Assembly (NCBI GenBank): GCA_040216555.1
Contig: JAVJOW010000021.1
Coordinates: forward strand, 1-64,000
DNA: 64,000 nt
Source: Arenibacter sp040216555
GTDB taxonomy: Bacteria; Bacteroidota; Bacteroidia; Flavobacteriales; Flavobacteriaceae
Reading direction: 5' to 3'
The notes under the pieces: generated by a model
What the model saw: the letters and a program-made list of their open reading frames with translations, nothing else
Told to the model about the DNA's origin: nothing
Databases searched by the model: none
Program-made: the position numbers and the translations under genes
In this document: piece by piece, positions 50,931 through 58,718 of the stretch
How positions within the stretch are numbered: position 1 is the first letter of the stretch
How the letters are laid out: the number at the start of each line of letters is the position of its first letter

Positions 50931-51542
50931 TTAGTTCAGCAACTTTAATTCCTCAAAGTTTTGGATGTTTTTGTCCCCGTAGGTCAGTGTCCAACCCATG
51001 GAATTGGTAAGTACCAAAAATTTGGAAAGCTCGCTTAACAATCGGTTCTCTGCATTAGACTTTAAGGTAGAGGCCTCTATTTTTTTCAGCAGGGATGCAT
51101 TAACATTCCGCTTAATTTTATTGTAATCCTCGGCATTGAACTGATTTAAATAGTCTGCAGTAACATCGTAATATTCAAAATCGGGGTTTATCTTAATTTC
51201 AGGTTCTGGGATACTTATTATCCGAAGGGTCTTGGCGGCCTCATCAATTTCGAATTTTACCAAACTAAGGTCATAGGCCACGGTCACCTCCGCATTTACC
51301 ACCACCAGTGCCTTTTTATCAGCAGTAATCAAGGGACCAAATAACTGCTGGGAATCCTTATAATTGTACACTTCAGCAAAATGCCCTTCGGTAACGATCA
51401 ATTTGGAAACGTTATTGATCTGCTCCTGTATGAGCATGGAATTCTCCTTTAAAATGGACTTCTTTTCTTTCTCCTCCGAACAGGAACGAAAAATCAAAAC
51501 AACAGCCAACGCAAGGATTACTCCGATAAATACTTTCTTCAT
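50931..51542 (-). CDS. DUF4230 membrane/periplasmic protein
   Basis: The product of 203 residues has an N-terminal hydrophobic segment ending in a lipobox-like RSCSEE (about Cys21). A DUF4230 domain (about 35-190) follows, with LIVTEGHFAEVYNYKDS, ADKKALVVVNAEVTVAYDLS and IPEPEIKINPDFEYYDV. The function is unknown. It starts 3 nt after the GSCFA gene, so they are co-transcribed. Its gene faces the esterase gene tail to tail (27 nt apart). Confidence 0.88.
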   Translation of the reverse strand: MKKVFIGVILALAVVLIFRSCSEEKEKKSILKENSMLIQEQINNVSKLIVTEGHFAEVYNYKDSQQLFGPLITADKKALVVVNAEVTVAYDLSLVKFEIDEAAKTLRIISIPEPEIKINPDFEYYDVTADYLNQFNAEDYNKIKRNVNASLLKKIEASTLKSNAENRLLSELSKFLVLTNSMGWTLTYGDKNIQNFEELKLLN

Positions 51543-51545
51543 GCA

Positions 51546-52490
51546 CTAAAATTTCATAAAAGGATACTCCTTTTGAAGGTACGTAATTTTTTTATCAAGT
51601 GCCTTAAGGAATTCCTGATGCTTAAGCGATTCAGGATTAAAAGGCCTGTGATTTAAGCCACTTTGCACAGCAGCCACCTTTTCCATAGTTGGCCACGCGT
51701 CTTGGGCAATCCATACAGAAACAAACTTTTCCCAGATATAGGTAATCGCCAGATCATTGGGATGCACCAGATCATTCGCGTAAAAGCGATAATCCCGAAG
51801 TTCGTCCATCATTAGTTCATAACTCGGGAAATATAAGGCATTAGCTTTTTTTATTATTTGGTGCACTGCACTGATCAAATGCGCCTTACTTTGTTGATTT
51901 TCTATAAATCCATCCTTTAAATGACGCACCGGGGAAACTGTAAAAACAATCTTGGCCTTGGTATTTATAGTTTGAATTTGACGTACAATAGCTTCTAAAC
52001 TCCCTACTATCTTATCAATTGACAGTAATTGTTTTTTAAAGGCCAACTGTGGCACTTTATGGCAATTGGCCACTTCTTTTCCACTCTCTTTCAATTGATA
52101 GGCCCAGGCAGTCCCTAAAGTAATAAAGATATGGGAAGCCGTGGTTAAATAGAGTTTTGTTTCCAATAAGCCCGAGTTTAAGCTATCGAACAAATCTTCT
52201 TTTGTAACAGAGGACAAATCGGAATGTGCATCATAGCACTGCCAGCGCTCATTCAAAAAAAATACCTCTTCCCCGGTGTATTGCTTCTGATGAATAGCCC
52301 TAGAAATCAAGTTTTCGATAGCCAATGGATGGAATAAAATTCCAAACGGATTCTGAAGTACCTGGAACTTATAGTAAGCCAGCTTTTCCCCTATATTGTT
52401 GGCAAAACAAGACCCCAATACCACTAATTGACTGTTATAATCAATCTGATTTTCAGCTTTTTTTAGAGGTACCTGTGTTTGAAGTTTCAT
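51546..52490 (-). CDS. GSCFA domain protein (predicted hydrolase/esterase)
   Basis: The product of 314 residues has the family signature VLGSCFANNIGEKLAYYKF near 28-46 (Ser32 in GSCFA). Further SGNH/GDSL-like blocks are ITLGTAWAYQ and FTVSPVRHLKDG, then FYANDLVHPNDLAITYIWE with the Asp and His of a presumed triad. The family is known in Bacteroidota, but its substrate is not. No signal peptide is obvious. It lies between alaS and the DUF4230 gene, all on the minus strand. Confidence 0.92.
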   Translation of the reverse strand: MKLQTQVPLKKAENQIDYNSQLVVLGSCFANNIGEKLAYYKFQVLQNPFGILFHPLAIENLISRAIHQKQYTGEEVFFLNERWQCYDAHSDLSSVTKEDLFDSLNSGLLETKLYLTTASHIFITLGTAWAYQLKESGKEVANCHKVPQLAFKKQLLSIDKIVGSLEAIVRQIQTINTKAKIVFTVSPVRHLKDGFIENQQSKAHLISAVHQIIKKANALYFPSYELMMDELRDYRFYANDLVHPNDLAITYIWEKFVSVWIAQDAWPTMEKVAAVQSGLNHRPFNPESLKHQEFLKALDKKITYLQKEYPFMKF

Positions 52491-52573
52491 GATACAATTT
52501 TAAGCATTACCTTCCTTAAGCAACTCTAATGCCTCCTTAAGATGATACAACTATTCGGATTTTTATAATCGCC

Positions 52574-55189
52574 CTATAGTATATAATCTTTAGCTTTCTG
52601 GAGCACATCTCCAATCCCAGCTGGATTTTTACCTCCAGCGGTAGCAAAAAACGGTTGACCGCCCCCGCCACCTTGAATGTACTTTCCAAGCTCCCGCACT
52701 ATGGTTCCGGCATTCAATTTCCTTTCTTCTACCAATTCCTTGGAGATATAACAGGACAAAAGTGCTTTCCCCTCGTTCTCCGAAGCAAAAAGTAAAAATA
52801 GATCCTTTCTATTTTGTCCCATCTCAAAGGAGATGTCCTTAATTCCTGCTCCATCCAAATCTACCTTCTTGGCCAAGAATTGAATTCCATTTACTTCAGT
52901 TAGTTCATTGAGCAACTCGCCCTTCAAATTTTTAGCTTTCTCTTTTAAGAGGTTTTCCACCTCTTTTTTCAACCTCAAGTTTTCCTCTTGCAAAGCCGTT
53001 AATGCCTTAACGGGTTCCTGGGAATTGTTCAAAAGCTCCTTAATTTCCAGCAGGGTATTATTACTTTCAGAATAGTTATCCTTGACAGCATCAGAGGTTA
53101 TGGCCTCTATCCTGCGTATTCCAGCAGCCACAGCGCCTTCCGACTTAATTCGAAAATGCCAAATATCAGCAGTATTCTTCACATGGGTACCCCCACAAAG
53201 TTCTATAGATTGTCCAAAACGAATAGTTCTGACCGCATCGCCATATTTTTCTCCGAACAGGGCCATTGCCCCTTGCTCCAAGGCCTTTTCCATGGGCACA
53301 TTGCGCTGTTCCTCCAAAGGCAGGCCATTACTTATGCGCGCATTTACAAAACTTTCTATTGCTGCCAGTTCATCCGTACTAAGTTTGGCAAAATGTGAAA
53401 AATCGAAACGTAGGTACTTTGAATGCACGGCCGAACCTTTTTGTTCCACATGCGTCCCTAAAATTTCACGTAAGGCCTGGTGCAATAAATGCGTGGCCGT
53501 ATGGTTACATTCGGTTCTCTTGCGTTGCTTTGCATCTACAACCGCCTTGAATTTATCCCCAGTATCCCTAGGTAAATTTTTTGCAAAATGGACAATCTCG
53601 TTATTTTCTTTTTTAGTATCCAAGATATATACCACATCCCCATTGGAGGCTTCCAAATATCCCTTGTCGCCAACCTGCCCGCCACCTTCGGGATAAAACG
53701 GGGTTAAATTGAATACGATCTGATATTGCTCACCTTCCTTCTTGGAAGTAACCTTTCTATATTTTACAATTTTTACCGAGGTCTCCAAATTATCATACCC
53801 CACAAATTCCTGCTGAGGATCCTCGGCAAGAACGATCCAATCTTCTTTGGACACTTCGGATGCCGATCTGGAACGATCCTTTTGTTCCTTCATGGCAGTT
53901 TCGAAACCTTTTTCATCCAGTTCATATCCCCTTTCACTTAATATAAGTGCTGTTAAATCAATGGGAAATCCGAACGTATCGTAAAGCTCGAACGCTTTTC
54001 TACCGTCTATTTTTTTATCTTTGTTTTCGGCAACAATATTATCCAACAATAATAATCCTTGGTCCAAAGTCTTTAAAAAGGAATGTTCCTCCTCTTTGAC
54101 CACATTTTCTATTAACTGTTGTTGGTCCTTAAGTTCCGGAAAGGATTTCCCCATGGTATCGGAAAGCACTTTTACCAATTGGAACATAAAAGGTTCCTTG
54201 GTGTTCAAAAAGGTAAATCCATAACGAATGGCCCTTCGCAAAATTCTACGGATTACATAGCCCGCCCCCGTATTACTGGGCAACTGTCCGTCCGCTATGG
54301 AAAAGGAAACCGCCCGTATATGATCCGCAATTACCCTAATGGCAATATTTGTTTCTTCGTCTTTTCCATATTTGGAATTGGTGATGGTCTCTATCTCCCT
54401 GATTATCGGGGTAAACACATCGGTGTCGTAATTGGACTGCACCCCTTGCATTACCATACACAAACGTTCAAAGCCCATTCCGGTATCCACATGTTTGGCC
54501 GGTAAGGCTTCCAATTGTCCGTTGGCCTTCCTATTGTACTGCATAAAAACCAGGTTCCAGATCTCCACGACCTGAGGATGGTCTTGATTGACAAGGGCAG
54601 CACCCGAAACTTTTGCCTTTTCCTCTGCCGATCGGATATCCACATGTATTTCCGAACAGGGGCCACAGGGGCCTTGGTCTCCCATTTCCCAAAAATTATC
54701 CTTCTTGTTCCCAAAAAGAATCCTTTCCTTGGCCACTATCTTACTCCAAAGCTCCAAGGCCTCTGTATCTTGGTCCAGCTTGTCAACATCTTTACTTCCC
54801 TCAAAGATCGTTACATAGAGGCTATCCTCATCAATCTTGCACACTTCGGTTAAAAATTCCCATGCCCAGGCAATGGCCTCGGCTTTAAAATAGTCGCCAA
54901 AACTCCAGTTCCCCAACATTTCGAACATGGTATGGTGGTAGGTATCCTTCCCTACCTCTTCCAAGTCGTTATGCTTGCCACTAACCCTAAGGCATTTTTG
55001 TGTATCGGCCACTCGAGTGTACTTAGGGACAGAGTTTCCCAGGAAAAACTCCTTAAACTGATTCATGCCCGCATTGGTAAACATTAATGTAGGATCATCT
55101 TTGATGACCATAGGCGCAGAAGGAACAATCTTATGGGTTTTTTCCTTAAAAAATTCTAAAAACTTGGCTCTAATTTCTTGGGATTTCAT
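52574..55189 (-). CDS. alaS: Alanyl-tRNA synthetase
   Basis: The product of 871 residues charges tRNA-Ala and edits mischarged products. The class II core (1-250) includes APMVIKDDPTLMFTNAGMNQF and GPCGPCSEIH. The editing and zinc-binding part (about 550-720) has HTATHLLHQAL and ELCGGTHV, the four metal-binding positions. The C-terminal oligomerisation/DHHA1-like region ends in GGGGQPFFATAGGKNPAG. Length is normal for bacteria. The ATG at 55189 precedes the standard SQEIRAKFLEFF opening. It is divergent from the M23 gene across a palindromic promoter region. Confidence 0.97.
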   Translation of the reverse strand: MKSQEIRAKFLEFFKEKTHKIVPSAPMVIKDDPTLMFTNAGMNQFKEFFLGNSVPKYTRVADTQKCLRVSGKHNDLEEVGKDTYHHTMFEMLGNWSFGDYFKAEAIAWAWEFLTEVCKIDEDSLYVTIFEGSKDVDKLDQDTEALELWSKIVAKERILFGNKKDNFWEMGDQGPCGPCSEIHVDIRSAEEKAKVSGAALVNQDHPQVVEIWNLVFMQYNRKANGQLEALPAKHVDTGMGFERLCMVMQGVQSNYDTDVFTPIIREIETITNSKYGKDEETNIAIRVIADHIRAVSFSIADGQLPSNTGAGYVIRRILRRAIRYGFTFLNTKEPFMFQLVKVLSDTMGKSFPELKDQQQLIENVVKEEEHSFLKTLDQGLLLLDNIVAENKDKKIDGRKAFELYDTFGFPIDLTALILSERGYELDEKGFETAMKEQKDRSRSASEVSKEDWIVLAEDPQQEFVGYDNLETSVKIVKYRKVTSKKEGEQYQIVFNLTPFYPEGGGQVGDKGYLEASNGDVVYILDTKKENNEIVHFAKNLPRDTGDKFKAVVDAKQRKRTECNHTATHLLHQALREILGTHVEQKGSAVHSKYLRFDFSHFAKLSTDELAAIESFVNARISNGLPLEEQRNVPMEKALEQGAMALFGEKYGDAVRTIRFGQSIELCGGTHVKNTADIWHFRIKSEGAVAAGIRRIEAITSDAVKDNYSESNNTLLEIKELLNNSQEPVKALTALQEENLRLKKEVENLLKEKAKNLKGELLNELTEVNGIQFLAKKVDLDGAGIKDISFEMGQNRKDLFLLFASENEGKALLSCYISKELVEERKLNAGTIVRELGKYIQGGGGGQPFFATAGGKNPAGIGDVLQKAKDYIL

Positions 55190-55236
55190 GTAAATTGGTA
55201 AGCTTTTTATATATTTAACGGTTGTTAGAAAACATT

Positions 55237-55250
55237 TTGCAAATTTGCAA
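55237..55250. promoter_or_regulatory. Symmetric divergent promoter/operator between alaS and the M23 gene
   Basis: TTGCAAATTTGCAA is a perfect 14-bp palindrome. Its core CAAATTTG is one base from TAnnTTTG on both strands, and a TTG (55222-55224) or CAA (55263-55265) lies 15 nt away on each side. It can serve both genes and is also a possible regulator site. Confidence 0.4.
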
Positions 55251-55293
55251 GTTATCTATAAACAAGACCACAAAAATAGGATAAATTAGATAC

Positions 55294-56271
55294 ATGTCTA
55301 AGGTAAAATATTATTACGACCCGGACACCCTATCTTACCGTAAGATAGAACCCAAAAAATCCAGAAGATTTAGAAATATTGCTCTATTTTTTCTAGGGTC
55401 ATTTCTATTTGGTTTTTTAGGTCTTATATTGCTTTTAAACACTAATTTGGTAAACACCCCGCGCGAACTATCCTTGGCCAGGGAAGTGAAAAACTACGAA
55501 CTTCAGTTCGAATTGCTGGGCAAGAAAATGGAGCAGATAGAAAACGTACTGGCCAATATTGAAGATCGTGACAACAATATCTACAGATTATATTTCGAGG
55601 CCAATCCTATTCCTGAAGAACAGAGAAGAGCTGGATTTGGAGGGGTAAACAGGTACAAATCCCTTGAAGGCTTCAACAATTCCGAAATGATCATTGCCAC
55701 TACCAAAAGGCTGGACATTATTCAAAAACAAATGGTGATACAATCCAAATCCTTGGATGAGATTACAAAACTTGCAGAGGAAAAAGAAAAATTATTGGCG
55801 GCAATCCCCGCTATACAGCCCATAAAAAATGAAGATCTTACGCGTATGGCATCGGGTTACGGTTGGCGTTCAGACCCGTTTACCAAAGCACGAAAAATGC
55901 ACTGGGGAATGGATTTCACCTCCCCTAAAGGCACTCCTATTTATGCCTCGGGTGATGGAACCATTACCCGCGCGGACAATAACGCCTCAGGTTACGGGAA
56001 ACATATAAGAATAGATCATGGTTATGGATATATGAGCCTTTATGGTCATTTAAGTCAGTATAACGTTAAAGCCCGACAAAAGGTAAAAAGAGGAGACCTT
56101 ATTGGCTTTGTAGGAAGTACTGGACGTTCCGAAGCACCCCACCTGCATTATGAGGTATGGAAGGATGACGAACGCATTAACCCCATCAACTTCTATTACG
56201 GAAGTTTAACCGCAGAGGAATTCGAAAATATGTTGAAATACGCTAACCAAGAAAACCAATCCCTGGATTAA
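55294..56271 (+). CDS. M23-family (LytM-type) peptidoglycan peptidase, membrane-anchored
   Basis: The product of 325 residues starts with a short cytoplasmic N-terminus, then a transmembrane helix (about 31-50; FLGSFLFGFLGLILLLN). A coiled coil (about 55-185) follows, then the M23 domain (about 185-310), with HWGMDFTSPKGTPIYASGDG (metal ligands His and Asp) and HLHYEVWKD (HxH). It should be an endopeptidase on peptidoglycan cross-links. It overlaps the MerR gene by one base (TAATG). Confidence 0.95.
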   Translation: MSKVKYYYDPDTLSYRKIEPKKSRRFRNIALFFLGSFLFGFLGLILLLNTNLVNTPRELSLAREVKNYELQFELLGKKMEQIENVLANIEDRDNNIYRLYFEANPIPEEQRRAGFGGVNRYKSLEGFNNSEMIIATTKRLDIIQKQMVIQSKSLDEITKLAEEKEKLLAAIPAIQPIKNEDLTRMASGYGWRSDPFTKARKMHWGMDFTSPKGTPIYASGDGTITRADNNASGYGKHIRIDHGYGYMSLYGHLSQYNVKARQKVKRGDLIGFVGSTGRSEAPHLHYEVWKDDERINPINFYYGSLTAEEFENMLKYANQENQSLD

Positions 56272-56600
56272 TGCATATAGATCTTCCGGAAAAACGATAT
56301 TATGGTATTGGTGAAGTAGCCGATGCCTTTGATGTGAACACTTCACTTATCCGTTTTTGGGAGAAGGAGTTCGATGTGCTCAAACCTAAAAAAAACGCTA
56401 AGGGCAATAGAAAATTCACCCCCCAGGACATTAAAAACCTGCAACTTATCTACCACTTGGTAAAAGAACGCGGTTTTACCCTGGAAGGTGCCAAAACCCA
56501 TTTAAAGGAAGATAAATTAAAGACCTTGTCTACCTTTGATGTAATCCAAAAATTGGAAAAGGTTAAGGCAGAACTGATCAAAATAAAGAACCAACTATAA
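56271..56600 (+). CDS. MerR-family transcriptional regulator
   Basis: The product of 109 residues has the winged HTH of MerR proteins: RYYGIGEVADAFDVNTSLIRFWEKEF, with KPKKNAKGNRKFTPQDIKNLQLI as recognition and wing (each shown in part by family consensus). A short dimerisation helix (FDVIQKLEKVKAELIKIK) ends the protein; no ligand-binding domain is present. It is translationally coupled to the M23 gene and followed by lemA; relatives appear in the same order in Flavobacteriaceae. Its target could be this operon. Confidence 0.93.
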   Translation: MHIDLPEKRYYGIGEVADAFDVNTSLIRFWEKEFDVLKPKKNAKGNRKFTPQDIKNLQLIYHLVKERGFTLEGAKTHLKEDKLKTLSTFDVIQKLEKVKAELIKIKNQL

Positions 56601-56621
56601 ATAACCCTAAATACACTGATC

Positions 56622-57221
56622 ATGAAAAAATGGTTAATTCCAGTAATTATCCTTGCCGTTATAGGAATAGGCTTGTACCAATGGGCCGTAGGCTTCAACA
56701 ACACGGCTGTTAAGCTTAAGGAAACCTCTACCCAATCTTGGGCCAATGTAGAGAGTGCCTACCAAAGACGAAACGATCTTATAGGCAACTTGGTAAAGAC
56801 GGTACAAGGCGCAGCTGATTTTGAAAAAGGTACCCTTACAGCAGTAATAGAAGCTAGGGCCAAAGCCACCTCCGTTAGCATAGACCCCACGAATATTACC
56901 CCAGAGCAACTGGCAAAATTCAATGAGGTACAAGGCGGACTTAGTGGTGCCCTGAAAAGTCTTTTGGTTACCGTGGAACGTTACCCTGACCTGAAGGCCA
57001 ACCAAAATTTCTTGGAACTGCAGTCACAGTTGGAAGGCACGGAAAACAGAATAAACATAGAACGAAATCGATTTAACGAAAGCGTTTTGCCCTACAACAA
57101 TCATATTAAAACCTTCCCAAATTCCGTATTGGCAGGCTTATTTAATTTTGATGAACTGGCTTACTTTAAATCTGAAACTGGTGCAGAACAGGCTCCGGAT
57201 GTGAATTTCGAATTCAACTAA
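56622..57221 (+). CDS. LemA family protein
   Basis: The product of 199 residues has an N-terminal membrane helix (WLIPVIILAVIGIGLYQWAVG). The LemA domain follows, with ESAYQRRNDLIGNLVKTVQG, then VERYPDLKANQNFLELQSQLEGTENRI (quoted in part) and FNESVLPYNNHIKTFPNSVLAG. The mature part is expected to be helical and exposed outside the membrane. It is followed after 7 nt by a TPM-domain protein and then another, a standard LemA-TPM-TPM group. Confidence 0.95.
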   Translation: MKKWLIPVIILAVIGIGLYQWAVGFNNTAVKLKETSTQSWANVESAYQRRNDLIGNLVKTVQGAADFEKGTLTAVIEARAKATSVSIDPTNITPEQLAKFNEVQGGLSGALKSLLVTVERYPDLKANQNFLELQSQLEGTENRINIERNRFNESVLPYNNHIKTFPNSVLAGLFNFDELAYFKSETGAEQAPDVNFEFN

Positions 57222-57228
57222 AATCAAG

Positions 57229-57666
57229 ATGTCCAAAGTAGAAGATTTTTTAACGGCCAATGAGGAATTGGAAATAGTGAATGCTATTGTAGAGGCCGAA
57301 AAAAATACTTCCGGGGAAATAAGGGTGCATATTGAACCCAAGTCCAAAAAACCCCATTTTGAACGTGCCCAAGAAGTATTCCACTATTTAAAAATGGACA
57401 ATACCAAAGAAGAAAATGGGGTATTAATATATATAGCCGTACATGACAAAAAGTTTGTTATTTATGGCGATAAGGGCATAAACCGGGTAGTCCCCGACAA
57501 TTTTTGGGACAACACCAAAACGATTCTGGAAAATCATTTCAAAAAAGGAGATTTTAAGCAAGGTATCATAGAAGGAATACTCATGGCCGGCAAAGAATTG
57601 GAAACCCATTTCCCTTGGCGGCATAACAACACCAATGAATTAAGCAATGAAGTATCTAAAGGGTAG
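57229..57666 (+). CDS. TPM-domain (TPM phosphatase-like) protein, soluble
   Basis: The product of 145 residues is a TPM domain without a signal peptide or membrane helix. Visible blocks are IVEAEKNTSGEIRVHIEPKS, ENGVLIYIAVHDKKFVIYGDKGI and FKQGIIEGILMAGKEL. TPM domains in plants (TLP18.3) take part in photosystem repair and have phosphatase activity; in bacteria the role is unknown. The gene overlaps the next TPM gene by 20 nt, indicating translational coupling. Confidence 0.92.
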   Translation: MSKVEDFLTANEELEIVNAIVEAEKNTSGEIRVHIEPKSKKPHFERAQEVFHYLKMDNTKEENGVLIYIAVHDKKFVIYGDKGINRVVPDNFWDNTKTILENHFKKGDFKQGIIEGILMAGKELETHFPWRHNNTNELSNEVSKG

Positions 57667-58429
57667 TCTCTTATTCCTGGTATTATGCAGCTTCTCCATA
57701 ACTGTTGCCCAATTTAAAATTCCCGAAAAACCCAAGCTTCAGGAACAAACGAGTGTTTATGACTATATAAATTTACTTTCTGCCGAACAAAAAGCTAACC
57801 TGGAACAAAAATTGATCCGTTATTCGGACAGCACTTCAACCCAGATCGTAACGGCTATTATCTCCTCTACCCAAGGGGAAAATATAAACTTTTTAGGCGC
57901 CAACTGGGGACATGCCTGGGGTATTGGACAAGCCAAGGAGGACAACGGTATTTTAATTCTATTGGCCCGGGACGACCGGAAAATAGCCATCAATACAGGT
58001 TATGGAATAGAGCCCCTATTAACGGATGCCCTTTCCAAACGCATTATAGAAACTGTCATTATACCAGAATTTAAGCAGGGCAACTATTACGACGGACTCA
58101 ACAAAGGGGCAGATGCTATTTTTAATGTGCTCAATGGAGAATTTAAGGAAGAACGCAGTTTTGACAAAAGTCCTGGATTTCCACTTCAGACCCTATTGCC
58201 ATTCATCATTTTCATTGTAATTCTCATCATTCTTTCCAATAAGGGAAGAAGGGGTGGCGGTGGTAAGGGAGGTAATCGAAAGGGAATGGACCTATGGGAC
58301 ATTATTGTACTGAGCAATATGGGTCGTGGAGGCTACAGATCGGGGTCTTCCGGTGGTGGAGGCGGTGGTTTCGGAGGAGGCTTCGGCGGTGGCGGATTTG
58401 GTGGCGGTGGATCGTCTGGGGGATGGTGA
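57647..58429 (+). CDS. TPM-domain membrane protein with glycine-rich tail
   Basis: The product of 260 residues has a signal peptide (about 1-21, ITVAQ). A TPM domain (about 35-155) contains ILLARDDRKIAINTGYGIEPLLTD and FKQGNYYDGLNKGADAIF. A transmembrane helix (about 185-200; LLPFIIFIVILIIL) is followed by a basic, glycine-rich C-terminus (long GGGG runs, ending GGSSGGW). This domain order is that of YgcG-type proteins that partner with LemA. The tail is low complexity, so annotation there depends on context. The start overlaps the upstream gene. Confidence 0.93.
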   Translation: MKYLKGSLLFLVLCSFSITVAQFKIPEKPKLQEQTSVYDYINLLSAEQKANLEQKLIRYSDSTSTQIVTAIISSTQGENINFLGANWGHAWGIGQAKEDNGILILLARDDRKIAINTGYGIEPLLTDALSKRIIETVIIPEFKQGNYYDGLNKGADAIFNVLNGEFKEERSFDKSPGFPLQTLLPFIIFIVILIILSNKGRRGGGGKGGNRKGMDLWDIIVLSNMGRGGYRSGSSGGGGGGFGGGFGGGGFGGGGSSGGW

Positions 58430-58518
58430 TGTTTAATGTGTGAATTTACCCATGGTTCAATGTAGCAATTATTCAATTTGATAATGTGGTAAAAAGCTAA
58501 CCTGGGTTCGATGTAAAA

Positions 58519-58556
58519 ACTCAAAAACCAAATGCCGTCAAATTGAGTGGTTTTTT
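58519..58556 (+). terminator. Possible terminator after the TPM genes
   Basis: The stem ACTCAA/TTGAGT (18-nt loop) is followed by GGTTTTTT. The stem is short, so the call is tentative. The rest of the gap (58430-58718) is AT-rich with short direct repeats of CCTCAAACC and no gene. Confidence 0.35.
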
Positions 58557-58718
58557 ATAGTGAAACAAAGAAAAATTGTATCGAAATTTGGCTTTCTACC
58601 GAAAATCACTCTGACTGACGTAAATTTTCTAATAGAGAACTCACCTTAAATCAATTTGATGATTTGAAAACCTTCGAACCAAAAACTCCTCAAACCTAAA
58701 ACCCCTCAAACCAAAACA

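Noticed and set aside
53082..53696. Plus-strand frame of 204 codons
   Set aside because: It is antisense to the conserved core of alaS and arises from its codon bias.
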